Shown here piece by piece: positions 26,743 to 36,002 of a DNA stretch of 64,000 nucleotides. The notes beneath the pieces are model-generated. The model ran no database searches and was not told where the DNA came from. It saw only the letters and a program-made list of their open reading frames with translations. The position numbers and the translations under genes are program-made. Position 1 is the stretch's first letter; every line of letters begins with the position of its first letter. Source of the DNA: SIG636 sp045592105 (lineage in GTDB: Bacteria > Bacillota > Clostridia > Oscillospirales > CAG-382); the NCBI GenBank assembly GCA_045592105.1, contig JAZNUB010000069.1:62001-126000 (forward strand), read 5' to 3'.

Positions 26743-27323
26743 GCGATATAAGCATAAAAAAACTTACAAAAAGCTATGGCGAAAACACGGTTTTAAACGG
26801 CGTTAGCTTTGATATAAAAGCAGGGAAAACAACTTGTATAATGGGCCCATCGGGCTGTGGAAAAACAACGCTTATAAACATACTTTTAGGCTTTGAAAAA
26901 GCAGATAGCGGTGAAATAAGCGGCACGCCCGAAAGAACAGCCGTTGTTTTTCAAGAGGATAGGCTTTTTGAGGATTTTACAGCGCTTTCTAATATAAAAG
27001 CCGTTTCAGACAAGAACAAAGCTTTAAATCTTATAGCTGCAATGGGCTTGCAGGGAAGCGAGAAAAAGCCTGTTAATAAGCTATCCGGCGGTATGAAGCG
27101 TAGGGTGGCAATAGCACGCGCACTTGCGTTTGATGCCGATTTTGTGGTTATGGATGAACCCTTTAAAGGTTTGGACGAGAAAACAAAGCATAGCGTTATA
27201 AGCTATGTAAAAGAAGCACTTTGCGGGAAAACCGTTTTCTTGGTAACCCATGACTTGCAAGAAGCAGAAGCTATGGAAGCGATAGTTGTAACTATGAACG
27301 ATGAGGGCGAGATAAACCAATAA
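26739..27323 (+). CDS. ABC importer ATP-binding protein (SsuB type, compact)
   Basis: A 194-residue ATPase with Walker A GPSGCGKTT, Q loop VVFQEDRLFEDFTAL, signature LSGGMKRRVAIARAL, Walker B FVVMDEPFKGLD and switch His LVTHDLQEAE. All catalytic parts are present. It is about 50 residues shorter than usual SsuB/TauB because the C-terminal tail after the switch region is missing; no frameshift is visible. ATGA overlap couples it to the permease. A terminator follows. Confidence 0.88.
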   Translation: MSDISIKKLTKSYGENTVLNGVSFDIKAGKTTCIMGPSGCGKTTLINILLGFEKADSGEISGTPERTAVVFQEDRLFEDFTALSNIKAVSDKNKALNLIAAMGLQGSEKKPVNKLSGGMKRRVAIARALAFDADFVVMDEPFKGLDEKTKHSVISYVKEALCGKTVFLVTHDLQEAEAMEAIVVTMNDEGEINQ

Positions 27324-27337
27324 ACAATAAAGTATAA

Positions 27338-27373
27338 GGCGATGAGCTTAACGATAAGCCCATCGTCTTTTTT
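27338..27373 (+). terminator. Terminator of the ABC importer operon
   Basis: A 13-bp stem with one mismatch and one G-U pair (27338-27350 with 27355-27367), ACGA loop and six T residues that run into the stop codon of the convergent tcdA gene. Confidence 0.88.
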
Positions 27374-28061
27374 ATTGTAATAGATCCTTAATAATTTCTT
27401 CTGCCATTAACAGCCCTGCCGCCGCAGGAACAAAGGGTACAGAGCTAACAACGGTACCCTTATATTTAGGCTCCTCTTTGCTGTATATAACCTTAAGCTT
27501 TTTAACGCCGCGCTCCTTAAGCAAGCAGCGCATCGCCTTAGCAAGCGGACAAACAGAGGTTTTGTAAATATCCGTGCATTCGAATGCGTTGCTTTTAAGC
27601 TTGTTGCCCGTGCCCATACACGAAATCATCGGTATGCCGCATTTTTGCGCCTCTACCGCAAGCGTTAGCTTTGCCGTGATATTATCAATGGCATCGGCAA
27701 TATAATCGGGCTTATATTTGTCTAAAAGAGCAGGTATATTATCGGGCGTTAAAAAAAGTATTTCCGCGGAAATATTAACGTCCTCGTTTATCACCTTTGC
27801 TCTCTTATAAGCCGCATCGGCTTTATACGTGCCTATGTTTTCGGCAGTACATAAAAGCTGGCGGTTAAGGTTTGTTGCATCAAAAACGTCGTTGTCCAAA
27901 GCTATTAGGTTGCCAACACCTGCACGCACAAGCGCTTCCAATACATAGCCGCCAACTCCGCCAAGCCCGCATAAAAGCACGCTCTTTTGTTTTAATATCG
28001 AAGGTGAGCTTTCGCCAAGCAACGGAAGCTGCCTTTCATATCTGTTTCCTAACCCCATCAT
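27372..28061 (-). CDS. tcdA: tRNA threonylcarbamoyladenosine dehydratase
   Basis: A 229-residue E1-like enzyme (ThiF/MoeB fold) that cyclises t6A37 of tRNA to ct6A using ATP. Markers: LGNRYERQLPLLG at the start, nucleotide loop LCGLGGVGGYVLEALVRAG, LDNDVFDATNLNRQ, DAIDNITAKL and TGNKL. Usual length is about 240-270. It overlaps the upstream mutS2 stop by 4 bases and is the last gene of the long minus-strand train. Confidence 0.9.
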   Translation of the reverse strand: MMGLGNRYERQLPLLGESSPSILKQKSVLLCGLGGVGGYVLEALVRAGVGNLIALDNDVFDATNLNRQLLCTAENIGTYKADAAYKRAKVINEDVNISAEILFLTPDNIPALLDKYKPDYIADAIDNITAKLTLAVEAQKCGIPMISCMGTGNKLKSNAFECTDIYKTSVCPLAKAMRCLLKERGVKKLKVIYSKEEPKYKGTVVSSVPFVPAAAGLLMAEEIIKDLLQ

Positions 28062-30436
28062 TTGTGTTTACCCGTAAGCTCAACAACGGTAACGCCCGTA
28101 TCCCCTTCGCCGTAACGCCCGCTACGGAAGGATTTAATGCGTTTATCACCACGCATATATTTCCAAAGCGCGGCGCGTAACGCACCTGTTCCTTTTCCGT
28201 GGATTATCGTAACTGTTGTATACCCTGCGGTAACAGCGCTGTCAAGATACCTGTCAACCATAAACCACGCATCATCGCCAACCTCACCGCGCACGTCTAT
28301 TTCGTTGCGTACGGATTCACGAAGCGGTGCCTGCGTTGATTTTTTAGTAAAGGTATCGGGTATCTCTACCTTATCCTTGGTTAAGCGCAGATTTTTAATA
28401 GGCGTTTTTGTTTTTATAATCCCTGCTTGAACAATAGCGTTTTTGCCCTCAATAGCAAGCACTATACCGGGTTTATTGATGTCTGCTATTATTACAGAAT
28501 CGCCTTTTTCAAGCGGGCGCGGCAATACGTAGTTATCGTCAACAACCGTTTCCGCCTCCTTGTATATATCGGAATCAGCGCCTTTTAAGCTGTTGCGTAT
28601 ATCAGCGCGGGATTTTTCAAGCCTTTGTTTGGCGTCTGCTTTGTCCTTTTCCTTCTGAAGCTTATTAAGCTCGTCAAACACAAATTCACTGCTTGCCTTA
28701 GCACTTGCAAGTATGGCATTGGCCTGCTCACGCGCACGCTCAAGCTGCTTTTCGCCTTTTTCTTCAAGCTCCTTAGCCTTTGCTTGGGCTTCGGCAAGCT
28801 TTGCTTCTGCTTCAGCGCGCGCGGCCGCAAGCGCGGCACGCTCTTTTTCCATTGCGTTTTCAGCGTTTTCAAGCTTGGATAGCATATCTTCAAATTTAAC
28901 GTTATCCTCTTTCATTATCCTGCCTGCTCGTTCGATAATTGCAGGGTCTATGCCAAGGCGTGAGGATATCGCAAACGCGTTTGATTTACCGGGCAACCCA
29001 GTAATAAGCCTGTAGGTTGGCTTTAGAGTGTCCACATCAAATTCGCAGGAAGCGTTTAGCACGTCATCGTTTTCGAGCGCATACAGCTTAAGCTCCGCAT
29101 AATGCGTTGTTGCCGCAGATAGCGCACCAACCTCTTTAACTCTTTCAAGTATGGCAACGGCAAGCGCCGCACCCTCAACAGGGTCTGTACCTGCGCCAAG
29201 CTCATCAAACAATACAAGGCAGTTTTCGTCCATCTCCTCAAGTATTGATGCAATGTTTACCATATGAGCAGAGAAGGTGGATAGTGATTGCTCTATGCTT
29301 TGCTCATCACCGATATCAGCAAGTATACCTGAAAATACGGGAAGCTCCGAGCCGTAGCTACAAGGAATATGCAAGCCGCATTGAGCCATCATAGCAAAAA
29401 GCCCGATAGTTTTAAGCGTAACGGTTTTGCCGCCCGTGTTAGGCCCTGTTATTATTAAGGATTGCTGTGTTTTGCCAAACTCCAGACTTATTGGAACAAC
29501 CTTTTCGCGCTCTATAAGCGGATGGCGCGCCTTTATAAGCTTTATATTTCTTGCACCCTCTCGCATAATTGCGGCACAGCCGTCTATCTCGTAGGAATAT
29601 GCGGCGCGTGCAAAAATACACGCAAGGTCCGTTATAACCTTGCAGTTAAGCGTAAGCTGAGAGGAAAAACGCACAACCTCCTCAGAAAGCTCTGAAAGTA
29701 TGCGTTCTATCTCATCGCTTTCGGCGGATTTAAGCTCCCGCAGGCGGTTGTTAGCCTCAAGCACTGCAAGCGGCTCTATAAAATACGTTGCGCCTGAAGC
29801 AGAGGTATCGTGAAGTAAGCCCTTAACCTCGTTTCGGTATTCCGCTTTTACAGGAATAACGTATCTACCGCCGCGTATAGTAACAATATTTTCCTGCAAG
29901 TATTTGGATTTGGTGCCTGTGGTATAGCTTGATAAAATATCACGGATAGAGCTTTCAGCCTTTCGCTGTTCGCGCCTTATTTTATATAGTGCGTCACTTG
30001 CATCGTCTGCAATCATATCCTCGCCTATAATTGCGGTAGAAATGCGCTTTTCAAGAAAGCTGTTTTCCTGCAACATCGAAAAGTAGGTATAAAGGCAACC
30101 GCTACCGCTACCCGCGTATTTAAGCAGGGATGCCACTATACGCAGAGTAGAGCTAACGGAAAGCAGCTCAGAGGCGGAAAGTGTGCCGCCGCGTACTGCA
30201 CGGTCAAGCAAACCGCTTATATCTCTGGCACCGCCAAAAGGGGGCGTGCCTTTAAGAACAACAAGCTCTTTTGCTTTTGTAGTTTCCTCCGTAAGCTTTG
30301 CAATAACCACAGGGTCGGTAGAAGGCACGATTTCAGCAAGTGCTGCTTTTGAAGCCTCTGTACGAGCGTGGTATGCCAAGCGTTCTCTGATTTTATCAAA
30401 TTCAAGTGTGGATATAGCTTTATTAAACTTGCTCAT
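28058..30436 (-). CDS. mutS2: MutS2 family ATPase/endonuclease
   Basis: A 792-residue protein: MutS core without mismatch domain I, ATPase with Walker A GPNTGGKTVTLKT, LSTFSAHM signature, CLVLFDELGAGTDP, ATTHYAEL; then a long coiled coil (about 520-640, Ala/Glu/Lys-rich) and a C-terminal Smr nuclease domain with EIDVRGEVGDDAW and IIHGKGTGALR. MutS2 blocks recombination between diverged DNA in some species and, as RqcU, splits collided ribosomes in Bacillus. It lies 10 bases after recO. Confidence 0.95.
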   Translation of the reverse strand: MSKFNKAISTLEFDKIRERLAYHARTEASKAALAEIVPSTDPVVIAKLTEETTKAKELVVLKGTPPFGGARDISGLLDRAVRGGTLSASELLSVSSTLRIVASLLKYAGSGSGCLYTYFSMLQENSFLEKRISTAIIGEDMIADDASDALYKIRREQRKAESSIRDILSSYTTGTKSKYLQENIVTIRGGRYVIPVKAEYRNEVKGLLHDTSASGATYFIEPLAVLEANNRLRELKSAESDEIERILSELSEEVVRFSSQLTLNCKVITDLACIFARAAYSYEIDGCAAIMREGARNIKLIKARHPLIEREKVVPISLEFGKTQQSLIITGPNTGGKTVTLKTIGLFAMMAQCGLHIPCSYGSELPVFSGILADIGDEQSIEQSLSTFSAHMVNIASILEEMDENCLVLFDELGAGTDPVEGAALAVAILERVKEVGALSAATTHYAELKLYALENDDVLNASCEFDVDTLKPTYRLITGLPGKSNAFAISSRLGIDPAIIERAGRIMKEDNVKFEDMLSKLENAENAMEKERAALAAARAEAEAKLAEAQAKAKELEEKGEKQLERAREQANAILASAKASSEFVFDELNKLQKEKDKADAKQRLEKSRADIRNSLKGADSDIYKEAETVVDDNYVLPRPLEKGDSVIIADINKPGIVLAIEGKNAIVQAGIIKTKTPIKNLRLTKDKVEIPDTFTKKSTQAPLRESVRNEIDVRGEVGDDAWFMVDRYLDSAVTAGYTTVTIIHGKGTGALRAALWKYMRGDKRIKSFRSGRYGEGDTGVTVVELTGKHK

Positions 30437-30446
30437 TCTAACTCCT

Positions 30447-31220
30447 TCAATACTCCATTTTAAAGGATTTATACAAAGGAAGCGCCTTAGGTTCGTACTC
30501 CAATCGGCGCAAAATATATTGTTCGCTTAATTTAGCAAACACTTTTAATGTGTCATTATCGGTTTTAAAGCTGAACAGCTTATCCTTATCAGCCGCCAAT
30601 GAATGCAAAAACGAACGGTAAACAGCAGCGGGCATATGATAAACACCGCTATCGGCTTTGCTTCTCTTAACACAGTTTCCGCACCGTATACTGCATTGCT
30701 CCACATCAAAATATGTTGCAGTTTCTTCGCAAGGCAGGGAAACGCCGCAGCTATCACATTCATCAAGTAAAGGAGCAAACCCCAAAAGCGCCCCAAGCCT
30801 TATTTCAAAAACAGCCTTAATATGGTCGTGCGGATAGCTGTTTTTTTCTATGGTGTGGAAAGTGTTAAGCAGTAGCTGTAAAAGCTTTTTATCCTCGCTT
30901 CCGCCCACAAAGCTTATTTTGCACAGCTCTGCACAGTATGCGGCAAGCGCGAAATTTTGTATATCCTTAGACAAATCAAAAAAGCTACGGATATACAACG
31001 CGTCAAGTATCGTTAAAAAGCCGGGGTTGTGGCCGCTATACATATGGAACTCACAGTATGTGAAAAGCTGAACACAGCGAAAATAGCTGGCACCAACATT
31101 TTTGCCACCTGCCGCTTTAGCGTATATAACGCCCTTGTTGTCTGTAAGTATGGTTAAAATCTTGCCTTTTTCGCCCGTGTCCGATTGCTTTATGATTATA
31201 CCGCGGCATTTTATATACAT
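30447..31220 (-). CDS. recO: DNA repair protein RecO
   Basis: A 257-residue RecFOR mediator: N-terminal OB fold (CRGIIIKQSDTGEKGKILTILTDNKG), helical middle, and a zinc site with CDSCG and CSIRCGNC. It helps load RecA on SSB-coated DNA. It lies 5 bases after era, the usual neighbour in Firmicutes. Confidence 0.92.
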   Translation of the reverse strand: MYIKCRGIIIKQSDTGEKGKILTILTDNKGVIYAKAAGGKNVGASYFRCVQLFTYCEFHMYSGHNPGFLTILDALYIRSFFDLSKDIQNFALAAYCAELCKISFVGGSEDKKLLQLLLNTFHTIEKNSYPHDHIKAVFEIRLGALLGFAPLLDECDSCGVSLPCEETATYFDVEQCSIRCGNCVKRSKADSGVYHMPAAVYRSFLHSLAADKDKLFSFKTDNDTLKVFAKLSEQYILRRLEYEPKALPLYKSFKMEY

Positions 31221-31225
31221 AAAAA

Positions 31226-32122
31226 TCAGCCCTCGTTGTTGTATCCGAAATCTGCAAGCAGGGTGCGCCTGTCACGCCAGTTTTCCTTAACCTTTACCCA
31301 TAGGTCAAGATGCACGTGTATACCAAGCATTTTTTCTGCATCCTCTCTTGCGTAAGTGCCTATCTTTTTAAGCATAGAGCCATTTTTGCCTATAAGTATG
31401 CTCTTGTGCGCTTCCTTCTCGCAGTAAATTTCTGCACGTACCTTTAAAAGCTCGCCTTCCTCTTTGTACTCCTCTATAACAACAGCAACTCCGTGCGGTA
31501 CTTCGTCGTTAGTAAGGCGCAAAACTTTTTCGCGCACTATCTCAGCAAACAACTGCCTTTCAGGTTGGTCGGTAAGCATATCGTCCGGAAAGAAATGCGG
31601 AGAAGGTACAAGCAGCTTTTCAAGCTCCTCGTATATAATATCAATACCATCGTTTTCCAAAGCGGAAATAGGGATAACAGAGTGAAAATCATAATCCTCA
31701 CATACGTTTGCAATAAACTCTGCAAGTGCGCCTTTATTCACGCTGTCAACTTTGTTGATAATAAGTATAACCTTCGCGCCTGATGCACAGTTTTTACGCA
31801 AGGCATCCTTTTCAGCAGGGTTAAGGCGCGAGCAAGCTTCAACAACGAAAAGGACGATATCAGCGTCCTCCGATGCGTTGCCTGCCGCCTTCATCATATA
31901 TTCGCCAAGCAGATTGCGTGGACGGTGCAAGCCGGGAGTATCTATAAAAACATATTGAGCGTTACCTTTTGTAACCACGCCTGTTATTCTGTTTCTTGTT
32001 GTTTGCGGGCGCTTTGATACTATTGCAATCTTTTCGCCTGCAAGCGCGTTTAAAAGCGTGGATTTACCAACGTTTGGCTTGCCCGTTATCATAATAAAAG
32101 CAGTTTTTGTTTCCATTGACAT
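31226..32122 (-). CDS. era: GTPase Era
   Basis: A 298-residue ribosome-assembly GTPase binding the 3' end of 16S rRNA. G1 GKPNVGKST, G2 region TTRNRITG, G3 DTPGLH and G4 NKVD are followed by a KH domain with ILIGKNGSMLKKIGTYAREDAEKMLG. The start abuts the ybeY stop; a second ATG two codons later (32116) has better spacing to AAAGG and may be the real one. Confidence 0.95.
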   Translation of the reverse strand: MSMETKTAFIMITGKPNVGKSTLLNALAGEKIAIVSKRPQTTRNRITGVVTKGNAQYVFIDTPGLHRPRNLLGEYMMKAAGNASEDADIVLFVVEACSRLNPAEKDALRKNCASGAKVILIINKVDSVNKGALAEFIANVCEDYDFHSVIPISALENDGIDIIYEELEKLLVPSPHFFPDDMLTDQPERQLFAEIVREKVLRLTNDEVPHGVAVVIEEYKEEGELLKVRAEIYCEKEAHKSILIGKNGSMLKKIGTYAREDAEKMLGIHVHLDLWVKVKENWRDRRTLLADFGYNNEG

Positions 32123-32575
32123 TTACCTTTCTATGCCAAAATAAGAAAGCACCTCATCTTGGCGTTTTCCCATATATATTCTGCCGTCCTCATCATCAAC
32201 GTGGTCATATCCCAAAAGATGAAGCGCAGAGTGTACGCAAAGAAAGCACAGCTCTCGCGTTAAGCTATGGCCGTATTCCTCCGCTTGCTCTGTTGCACGC
32301 GGCAGAGAAATAACAATGTCGCCAAGAAGCGAGTAACCGCCTATCGCATCAAAATCAAGCGTGGGGAAAGAAAGCACGTCCGTTACCGAGTCAATACCGC
32401 GGTAATCATTGTTTAGCTCTCGTATATACTCATTGTTACATAAAGTAAGTGCTACCTCACCGTTTAAGCCTTCTCGCTCTGATAGCATAGTATACGCGAT
32501 AACCTTTTTCATCAGGTTTAAGCATTTCCTGTCAAACGCCGCACCCGTTTTGTTTGTAAACGATACTTTTATCAT
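32123..32575 (-). CDS. ybeY: Endoribonuclease YbeY
   Basis: A 150-residue metal-dependent RNase for rRNA maturation and quality control. It has the zinc triad HSALHLLGYDH near the C-terminus and the substrate region DVLSFP. It overlaps phoH by one base and abuts era, the standard phoH-ybeY-era order. Confidence 0.93.
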   Translation of the reverse strand: MIKVSFTNKTGAAFDRKCLNLMKKVIAYTMLSEREGLNGEVALTLCNNEYIRELNNDYRGIDSVTDVLSFPTLDFDAIGGYSLLGDIVISLPRATEQAEEYGHSLTRELCFLCVHSALHLLGYDHVDDEDGRIYMGKRQDEVLSYFGIER

Positions 32576-33576
32576 TACTGCCTCCGTCTGAAGGTTTGTT
32601 TTTCTTTAACAGCTTGCTTCGTTTTTTCCGCATTTTTTTCGTATGCAAGAATTATCTTTTGAACAAGCGGATGGCGCACAACATCCTTGTGTGAAAACTT
32701 GAAAATAGAGATGCCCTCAATGTCCTGCAGTATCTCAATAGCTTCAATAAGACCGCTTTTTTTGATGAAGGGAAGGTCTATTTGTGTAACGTCGCCCGTT
32801 ACTATTGCCTTGGAGTTGTTGCCCAAACGCGTTAAAAACATTTTCATTTGCTCAGGCGTTGTGTTTTGCGCTTCGTCAAGTATTATAAAAGCATCGTCAA
32901 GCGTTCTGCCGCGCATGTATGCAAGCGGAGCAATTTCTATAATGCCTTTTTCCAAAAAGCGCGAAAAGCTTTCGCCGCCAAGCATTTCGCCAAGCGCATC
33001 GTATAGCGGGCGTAGGTAAGGGTCTATCTTGCTTTGAAGATCCCCCGGTAAAAAACCAAGCTTTTCACCTGCTTCAACGGCAGGGCGCGTAAGCACGATA
33101 CGAGATATCTCCTTGGCTTTAAGCGCAGATACAGCCATCGCAACTGCAAGAAAGGTTTTTCCCGTACCTGCGGGGCCAACGCCGAAAACGATGGTGTTTT
33201 TCTTTATGTTGTCAACATACCTCTGCTGACCAACCGTTTTTGCCTTAATAGGCTTGCCCTTATTTGTAAGGCAAATACAGTTGCTGTATATAGCAGATAG
33301 CTCCTCTTCACGGTTGTCCTTGACCATTGAAACAACGTAGTTTAGCGTGTTTTCTTCTATAACCTCGCTTAAAGCGCAAAGCTTTTCAAGCTGTTCAACG
33401 GCCGCTGCAGCCATATCAACGCCGCTTTTGTCCTGCCCTTGTATCTTAACGCCGTCCCCACGGCTGACAATTTTAACGCCAAACTCTCTTTCAAGCTTAT
33501 CGGTATTGGCATCAAGCGTGCCGAACAGCTTCAAAACAAAATCCATATTAAGGCTATCTAAATCCTTTTCAAACAT
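32575..33576 (-). CDS. PhoH family ATPase (PhoH-like, YbeZ type)
   Basis: A 333-residue P-loop protein with a KH-like N-terminal region, Walker A GPAGTGKTFLAVAMAV, the family motif RPAVEAGEKLGFLPGDL, Walker B FIILDEAQNTTPEQMK and the TGDVTQIDLP motif. It likely works with YbeY in RNA metabolism. GGAGAGC precedes the ATG. Some annotations call it phoH; it is the YbeZ-like form. Confidence 0.93.
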   Translation of the reverse strand: MFEKDLDSLNMDFVLKLFGTLDANTDKLEREFGVKIVSRGDGVKIQGQDKSGVDMAAAAVEQLEKLCALSEVIEENTLNYVVSMVKDNREEELSAIYSNCICLTNKGKPIKAKTVGQQRYVDNIKKNTIVFGVGPAGTGKTFLAVAMAVSALKAKEISRIVLTRPAVEAGEKLGFLPGDLQSKIDPYLRPLYDALGEMLGGESFSRFLEKGIIEIAPLAYMRGRTLDDAFIILDEAQNTTPEQMKMFLTRLGNNSKAIVTGDVTQIDLPFIKKSGLIEAIEILQDIEGISIFKFSHKDVVRHPLVQKIILAYEKNAEKTKQAVKEKQTFRRRQ

Positions 33577-33600
33577 AAAAGCTCTCCAAATTAAAATGTA

Positions 33601-34431
33601 TTAAACTTTAAGAGTGAACTTTAAGCTTATGTCAAGCGCCTTTACAGAATGCGTAAGCGCGCCGATAGATATAAGGTCAACACCCGCTTTAGCAACCTCT
33701 GCCAAATCACGCTCGCCCATGTTGCCGCTTGCTTCCGTAACAGCTCTTCCAGCGATGAAATCAACCGCTTCCTTCATCTGCTCGCAGGTCATATTATCTA
33801 ACATAATGATATCTGCACCGGCGTTTAGAGCTTCCTCAACCTGTGCCATATTTTCGGTTTCAACCTCTATTTTTAGGGTGTGAGGTGCATAAGCCTTTGC
33901 GGCAGAAACAGCTTTGGTAATACTGCCTGCCGCGGCAATGTGGTTATCCTTTATAAGAATACCGTCCGAAAGACCGAAACGGTGGTTAGCCGCACCGCCC
34001 ACGCGAACAGCGTATTTATCCAAAACGCGAAGCCCCGGCATCGTTTTTCTTGTGTCGGTTATTCTTGTGCTTGTACCCTTTACAGCTTCACAAGCTGTAC
34101 GCGTTGCCGTTGCAATACCGCTTGCGCGTTGCATAAGATTAAGCGCGGTCCTCTCGCCCATAAGTATGGTGCGTGCGTTACCGTTAACCTTTGCGATGAT
34201 GTCACCTTTCTTAACGAAATCACCGTCCTTAACGTTAAAGCTTATGTCAACGCCGCCGCCCGCAAGCTCGAAGCTACGCTTTGCTATATCCGTGCCGCAT
34301 ATAACGCCGTCCGCCTTTGCTTTGAAAAAGCCCTCTGCAACAGCGTTTTCGGGAACCGTTGCTACCGTTGTTATATCGCCGTTTGGCATATCTTCTTCAA
34401 AGCTTGCCATAATTATTTTATCAAATAACAT
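33601..34431 (-). CDS. nadC: Nicotinate-nucleotide pyrophosphorylase (carboxylating)
   Basis: A 276-residue quinolinate phosphoribosyltransferase making nicotinate mononucleotide. Markers: ANHRFGLSDGILIKDNHI, TRKTMPGLRVLDKYAVRVGG, IEVETENMAQ, IMLDNMT, EASGNM. It completes the nadA-nadB-nadC de novo NAD set and lies 20 bases after nadB. Confidence 0.95.
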   Translation of the reverse strand: MLFDKIIMASFEEDMPNGDITTVATVPENAVAEGFFKAKADGVICGTDIAKRSFELAGGGVDISFNVKDGDFVKKGDIIAKVNGNARTILMGERTALNLMQRASGIATATRTACEAVKGTSTRITDTRKTMPGLRVLDKYAVRVGGAANHRFGLSDGILIKDNHIAAAGSITKAVSAAKAYAPHTLKIEVETENMAQVEEALNAGADIIMLDNMTCEQMKEAVDFIAGRAVTEASGNMGERDLAEVAKAGVDLISIGALTHSVKALDISLKFTLKV

Positions 34432-34451
34432 AATATTTACTCTGCCTTTCT

Positions 34452-35993
34452 TTAATTCACTATATAATGCGCGCCAACGCTTTCCTTGCGATTATAAGCC
34501 GCGTTAAGTATCGCAAGTGCGTTTTGCAGCATATTGTTTACCTTGAAGTGGTATGGGGAAGTAAGAAAAGTGTTATCAAGCTGTTCTTCTAAATCCACAA
34601 GTATTGATATACCTTTAAGCATACCCTCAAAGCTGCGTTCGGGGCCTGCATACTCTGTCATCGTGTTTTTAATTATCTTTTCTATCTGAGAGAAGAACTC
34701 GTTGGTGTGTATTACCTTGCCAACGCTTTCCGTTTCGTAGCGGACAAGCCTTTCGTTGTTAGGACGGAAATTTTCGTTAATATATCGCGCAGACCTTCTG
34801 CCGAACACCAAGCATTCAAGCATAGAATTGGAAGCAAGCCTGTTTCCGCCGTGTATGCCTGTTTCGGCACATTCACCACAGCAGAAAAGCCCCTCGATAT
34901 TTGTTTTCCCGTTGATATCGGTTTTAACACCGCCCATATGGTAATGCTGTGCAGGACGAACGGGGATATAGTCCCTCGTTAGATGTATATCCTGCTTTGC
35001 GCATTGACTGAATATAGTAGGGAAGCGGCTTTTAAAAAACTCCGTTGTCATCGCAGAGGTATCAAGGAAAACGCGGTCACCGCCGTTAAGCTTCAGCTCT
35101 TTGATTATCTCGCGGGTTACTATATCTCTCGGTGCAAGATCAGCCAGCTCGTGCTTGCCTTGCATGAACGCTGTTCCGCGGTAATTGCGCAGTATCGCGC
35201 CCTCACCTCTAACAGCTTCGGATATAAGGAACAGGCGCGTAGGATTATCGTCCGGAATAAGCGTTGTAGGGTGGAACTGAACCATTTCCATATGGTTAAG
35301 CCTTGCTCCAACGCGCGCGGCGGCGGCAATACCGTCCCCAACGGCACCAACGGGGTTGGTGGTGTAACGGTATAGCTGACCTATCCCGCCTGTGGCAACA
35401 ACCAAGTTGCGTGTTTTAAGCACCTTGTATTCATCGCCAACCTTAGCCAATATACCGCAAACGCCTTCATCGTCCGTGAGTATATCAACCATAAAGCTTT
35501 CAAGGAAAAAGTGCAGGTTTTCCTTTGTATACGCCAGCCTTCCAAGCTGTTTCGTTGTTTCTTTGCCCGTGGCATCGCCACCGCAATGCACAATCCTTCG
35601 CATATGATGCCCACCCTCGCGGGTTATAAGCAAATCCCCCTCGGCATTAACGTCAAAAGGTATATGCATATCAATAAGCTCGTGTATGTTTTCGGGCCCT
35701 TCCTCAACCAATACCCTAACAGCCGCTTCGTCACACAAGCCTGCTCCGGCAGTTAGCGTATCTTGTATATGGTTTATAAATTGATCCTCTTTGCTAATAA
35801 CGGCGGCAATACCGCCCTGCGCTAAATACGAGTTGCTTTCGTCTATGTTTGCCTTGGTAACAACCGCCACCTGAAATTCGGAATTCAAATGCAACGCACA
35901 GTACAACCCCGCGATACCGCTGCCTATAACAACAACGTCAAAATCATATTGGTCGCAGTCCTTTGCGGTATCGTTATACAAATACTTCCTCAT
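34452..35993 (-). CDS. nadB: L-aspartate oxidase
   Basis: A 513-residue FAD enzyme oxidising aspartate to iminoaspartate. FAD fold VVVIGSGIAGLYCALHL, then the succinate dehydrogenase-like SYLAQGGIAA, REGGHHMRRIVHCGGDATG, MVQFHPTTL and the late HYHMGGVKTD and GGNRLASNSMLECLVFGRRSA. Anaerobes commonly use fumarate as acceptor. It lies 9 bases after nadA. Confidence 0.95.
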   Translation of the reverse strand: MRKYLYNDTAKDCDQYDFDVVVIGSGIAGLYCALHLNSEFQVAVVTKANIDESNSYLAQGGIAAVISKEDQFINHIQDTLTAGAGLCDEAAVRVLVEEGPENIHELIDMHIPFDVNAEGDLLITREGGHHMRRIVHCGGDATGKETTKQLGRLAYTKENLHFFLESFMVDILTDDEGVCGILAKVGDEYKVLKTRNLVVATGGIGQLYRYTTNPVGAVGDGIAAAARVGARLNHMEMVQFHPTTLIPDDNPTRLFLISEAVRGEGAILRNYRGTAFMQGKHELADLAPRDIVTREIIKELKLNGGDRVFLDTSAMTTEFFKSRFPTIFSQCAKQDIHLTRDYIPVRPAQHYHMGGVKTDINGKTNIEGLFCCGECAETGIHGGNRLASNSMLECLVFGRRSARYINENFRPNNERLVRYETESVGKVIHTNEFFSQIEKIIKNTMTEYAGPERSFEGMLKGISILVDLEEQLDNTFLTSPYHFKVNNMLQNALAILNAAYNRKESVGAHYIVN

Positions 35994-36002
35994 ATAAACC
36001 TC

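Noticed and set aside
26739..27323. Truncated ABC ATPase pseudogene
   Set aside because: All catalytic motifs from Walker A to the switch His are in order, start and stop are well placed, and a terminator follows; only the optional tail is absent.
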